A DNA stretch of 8,839 nt from a bacterium. Its GTDB lineage: Bacteria > Patescibacteriota > Patescibacteriia > Patescibacteriales > JAGXOH01. This document shows positions 7,099-8,839 of this stretch, in pieces. The DNA is taken from NCBI GenBank assembly GCA_021106995.1, contig JAIOTG010000030.1:1-8839 (forward strand). Direction: 5' to 3'. The first letter of the stretch is position 1; the number at the start of each line of letters is the position of its first letter. The position numbers and the translations under genes are program-made. The notes under the pieces were generated by a model. It saw only the letters and a program-made list of their open reading frames with translations. It was not told the origin of the DNA and made no database searches.

Positions 7099-8139
7099 CT
7101 AACTGCTAGAGCCAGGAGATATTATTTTATTTAATAAATCAATATCATCCAACAAAATTCCGGTTCCTCTAACAACCGCAGTTAAAGGATCGTCTACTAT
7201 TTTTACTGAAATCTTAGTTGCATGAGCTATTTCTTTATCAAGTCCTCTAAGAAGAGCTCCTCCTCCACTCAAAAAAATACCTTGCTCATAAATATCGGCA
7301 ACAAGTTCAGGTGGAGTTTTTTCCAAAGTTGTTTTTATATTATCGATAATTTGATTCAATGTTTTTCTAATTGCATCTCTTACTTGACCATCATTTATAG
7401 TAATAGCCTTAGGTAAACCATTTAATAAATCGCGTCCCTTAACATCCATTTCAAGAGAATCCTTAAGTGTTATAGCTGATCCAATATTAATTTTTATTTT
7501 TTGGGCCATCTGCTCACCTATAAGAAGATTAAACTCCTCTCTCATATAATCTATTATGTTATTATCAAGAGTGTCACCGGCTAAACGCAAACACTTCCAA
7601 GTAACAACTCCTCCCAATGAAATAACAGCAATCTCGGTAGTCCCACCACCAATGTCAATTATCATATTAGCTATAGCTTCAGTCACAGGTAAACGAGCCC
7701 CTATGGCAGCCGCCATAGATTCTTCTATTAGAAATACTTTTCTGGCCCCAGCTGATTTAGCCGCGTCTTCTACGGCCTTTTTTTCTACCTCAGTAATTTC
7801 TAAAGGTATTCCTATTATCATTCTAGGCCTAGGGGTTATAGTAAAATTCTCGCTATGAACTTTGTTAATAAAATATTTAATCATCTTTTCGCTAATTTCA
7901 AAATCAGAAATAACCCCGTCTATCAGGGGCTTAACCGCCCTAATATGATAAGGAGTCTTACCCACCATCTTACGAGCGTCTTCACCTACTGCTAAAATCT
8001 CATCGGTCCTGACATTAACAGCCACAACACTTGGCTCATTAATGACAATACCCTTATCAGTAGTATAAACCAAGGTATTTTTAGTACCTAAATCTATGCC
8101 TAAATCTTTACTGAATTTTCCTAATATTTTATTTAACAC
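7099..8139 (-). CDS. mreB: Rod shape-determining actin homologue MreB
   Basis: This cytoplasmic ATP-binding protein (346 residues, full length) forms membrane-bound filaments that guide wall synthesis. Seen: an amphipathic, probably membrane-binding N-terminus (MLNKILGKFSK); phosphate-1 loop DLGTKNT (16-22), where most MreBs I recall read DLGTANT; phosphate-2 loop DIGGGTTEIAV (162-172); LIEESMAAAIG (137-147), usually LIEEPMAAAIG; and adenosine motif LSGGGALLRGLD (290-301). The start is GTG at 8139-8137, the only good start aligned with the family N-terminus; an in-frame TAA lies upstream at 8187-8185. The leader, TGAAATT, has no SD. A four-codon ORF (8147-8133) overlaps the start in another frame, and a heptamer repeat lies just upstream. 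TAG stop. Confidence 0.97.
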   Translation of the reverse strand: MLNKILGKFSKDLGIDLGTKNTLVYTTDKGIVINEPSVVAVNVRTDEILAVGEDARKMVGKTPYHIRAVKPLIDGVISDFEISEKMIKYFINKVHSENFTITPRPRMIIGIPLEITEVEKKAVEDAAKSAGARKVFLIEESMAAAIGARLPVTEAIANMIIDIGGGTTEIAVISLGGVVTWKCLRLAGDTLDNNIIDYMREEFNLLIGEQMAQKIKINIGSAITLKDSLEMDVKGRDLLNGLPKAITINDGQVRDAIRKTLNQIIDNIKTTLEKTPPELVADIYEQGIFLSGGGALLRGLDKEIAHATKISVKIVDDPLTAVVRGTGILLDDIDLLNKIISPGSSS

Positions 8140-8147
8140 AATTTCAT

Positions 8148-8182
8148 GTAACTTGTAACGCGTAACCTGTAACGCGTAACCT
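8148..8182 (-). repeat. Five tandem heptamers (NNGTTAC) between proS and mreB
   Basis: In mRNA sense the 35 bases divide exactly into five 7-nt units, each ending in GTTAC, with leading dinucleotides AG, GC, AG, GC, AA. The array can equally be read as a 14-nt unit repeated two and a half times. It ends directly at an ATG (8147-8145). It fills more than half of the 60-nt proS-mreB gap, whose remainder shows no clear promoter or terminator. Similar GTTAC-rich short repeats are, in my recollection, common between genes of Parcubacteria; function unknown. Confidence 0.85.
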
Positions 8183-8199
8183 GTTTAATGTTATCTTAC

Positions 8200-8839
8200 T
8201 TATTTTAAAATAGCTTCTATTTTATCAATCTTAACCAACTTCACCTCACTTTCAGATCTTTTTTTAAATTCTACTGATTTACTTTCAAGAGTTTTTTTAC
8301 TAACTACAAGCCTTACGGGGCATCCAATTAAATCTGCGTCAGCAAACTTTTTTCCAACTGAAACATCTTCTCTGTCATCATATAAAACTTCTATATTAGA
8401 TTTCTCCAAATTTTTATAAATTTTATCTACCTCTTTATTCTGTCCTAATGAAATTAAGTGAATCCTAAATGGCGCAACTGCTTCCGGCCAAATTATTCCT
8501 TTATCATCATTGTTAAGCTCTACAATCGCCCCCATCAAACGTGATGGACTCATTCCATAAGACCCCATATAAACCAACTCGTCTTTTCCTTCCTTGCTTT
8601 TATATTTTAAATCAAAAGCTTCTGAATATTTAAAACCAAGAGAGTAAATATCTCCTACTTCAATAGATTTTTTTTCAACTAAATTATTTTTATCAATTTC
8701 TAAATTAAAATCGTTAATAATTTCATCACTGAAATCTTCTTTATTAATTGCAATTTTATTTTTTTCATCAATATAAATAATATCTTCTCCTGCTTCAGAT
8801 AAAGTCTGAAATTCGTAAGAATATTTTGAAAAAGAACCA
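8200..8839 (-). CDS. proS: Prolyl-tRNA synthetase, C-terminal part
   Basis: This class II synthetase charges tRNA-Pro in the cytoplasm. The frame is open from the right edge to the TAA at 8202-8200, giving 212 whole codons; the N-terminal half, including motif 1, lies outside. Seen: the segment after motif 2, SYEFQTLSEAGED, where E. coli-type enzymes read SHEF; SIEVGDIYSLGFKYSEAF before motif 3; motif 3, GSYGMSPSRLMGAIVE; then the anticodon-binding domain beginning PEAVAPFRIHLISLG and ending EAILK. Only about 45 residues separate SYEFQ from the IEVG segment, so the roughly 180-residue INS editing domain of E. coli ProRS is absent, as in short bacterial ProRS forms. The ATG at 8577 falls inside motif 3 and is not a start. 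It lies 60 nt upstream of mreB. Confidence 0.95.
   Translation of the reverse strand, partial: GSFSKYSYEFQTLSEAGEDIIYIDEKNKIAINKEDFSDEIINDFNLEIDKNNLVEKKSIEVGDIYSLGFKYSEAFDLKYKSKEGKDELVYMGSYGMSPSRLMGAIVELNNDDKGIIWPEAVAPFRIHLISLGQNKEVDKIYKNLEKSNIEVLYDDREDVSVGKKFADADLIGCPVRLVVSKKTLESKSVEFKKRSESEVKLVKIDKIEAILK

Noticed and set aside
7556..7858. Open reading frame of about 100 codons on the plus strand inside mreB
   Set aside because: It is antisense to a fully conserved gene, has no recognisable domain and no start context; the same applies to the shorter plus-strand frames inside ileS and mrdA.
8148..8182. CRISPR-like or terminator interpretation of the heptamer array
   Set aside because: Units are 7 nt with no spacers, and the array has no self-complementary stem followed by a T tract.
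8200..8577. A separate 125-residue gene starting at the ATG at 8577
   Set aside because: The ATG lies within ProRS motif 3, and the frame upstream continues open with ProRS sequence to the window edge, so this is the end of a longer proS.
532..8839. Recoded UGA (as in Gracilibacteria and Absconditabacteria)
   Set aside because: All genes reach family-typical lengths under the standard code with no in-frame TGA; the lack of TGA stops rests on only six genes.

Overview
This AT-rich window is one unidirectional gene run read entirely on the minus strand. It holds seven protein genes, two of them cut by the window edges, with intergenic gaps of only 4 to 60 nt. In transcription order they are: proS (C-terminal part, from the right edge), mreB, mreC, mreD, mrdA (PBP2), ileS, and the N-terminal part of a PP-loop ATPase of the tRNA-thiolation type, running off the left edge. 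I see no RNA gene, mobile element or CRISPR array, and no stretch over 300 bases without a gene.

The organism is most likely a member of the Candidate Phyla Radiation (Patescibacteria, Parcubacteria-like). This is inference from several traits: strong A+T bias; an isoleucyl-tRNA synthetase of the type 2 (eukaryote-like) class; a prolyl-tRNA synthetase with no room for the INS editing domain; a PBP2 with a basic cytoplasmic N-terminal extension; almost no Shine-Dalgarno sequences; and a GTTAC-type heptamer tandem repeat between genes. The standard code is sufficient: the six visible stops are four TAA and two TAG, and no gene is interrupted by TGA.

The core block (positions 3643-8139) is the rod-shape elongation machinery: MreB filaments, the MreC and MreD membrane proteins, and the transpeptidase PBP2. 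The usual next gene, rodA (the glycosyltransferase partner of PBP2), is absent; ileS sits in its place. Aminoacyl-tRNA synthetase genes therefore flank the cell-wall block on both sides, and a tRNA-modification gene follows, so translation and wall growth genes are probably co-transcribed, at least in part.

The points most worth a second look are these. The HIGH signature of IleRS reads HYAT, with the normally invariant glycine replaced. The IleRS editing domain carries an extra segment whose DNA resembles a dispersed bacterial repeat, suggesting an in-frame repeat insertion. Five perfectly phased heptamers lie directly before mreB, followed by a four-codon ORF overlapping the mreB GTG start. 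The ileS leader has an inverted repeat ending at the start codon. mrdA contains one strong internal ribosome-binding site in an otherwise SD-poor operon. None of this amounts to a clearly new biological system; the gene content itself is ordinary.
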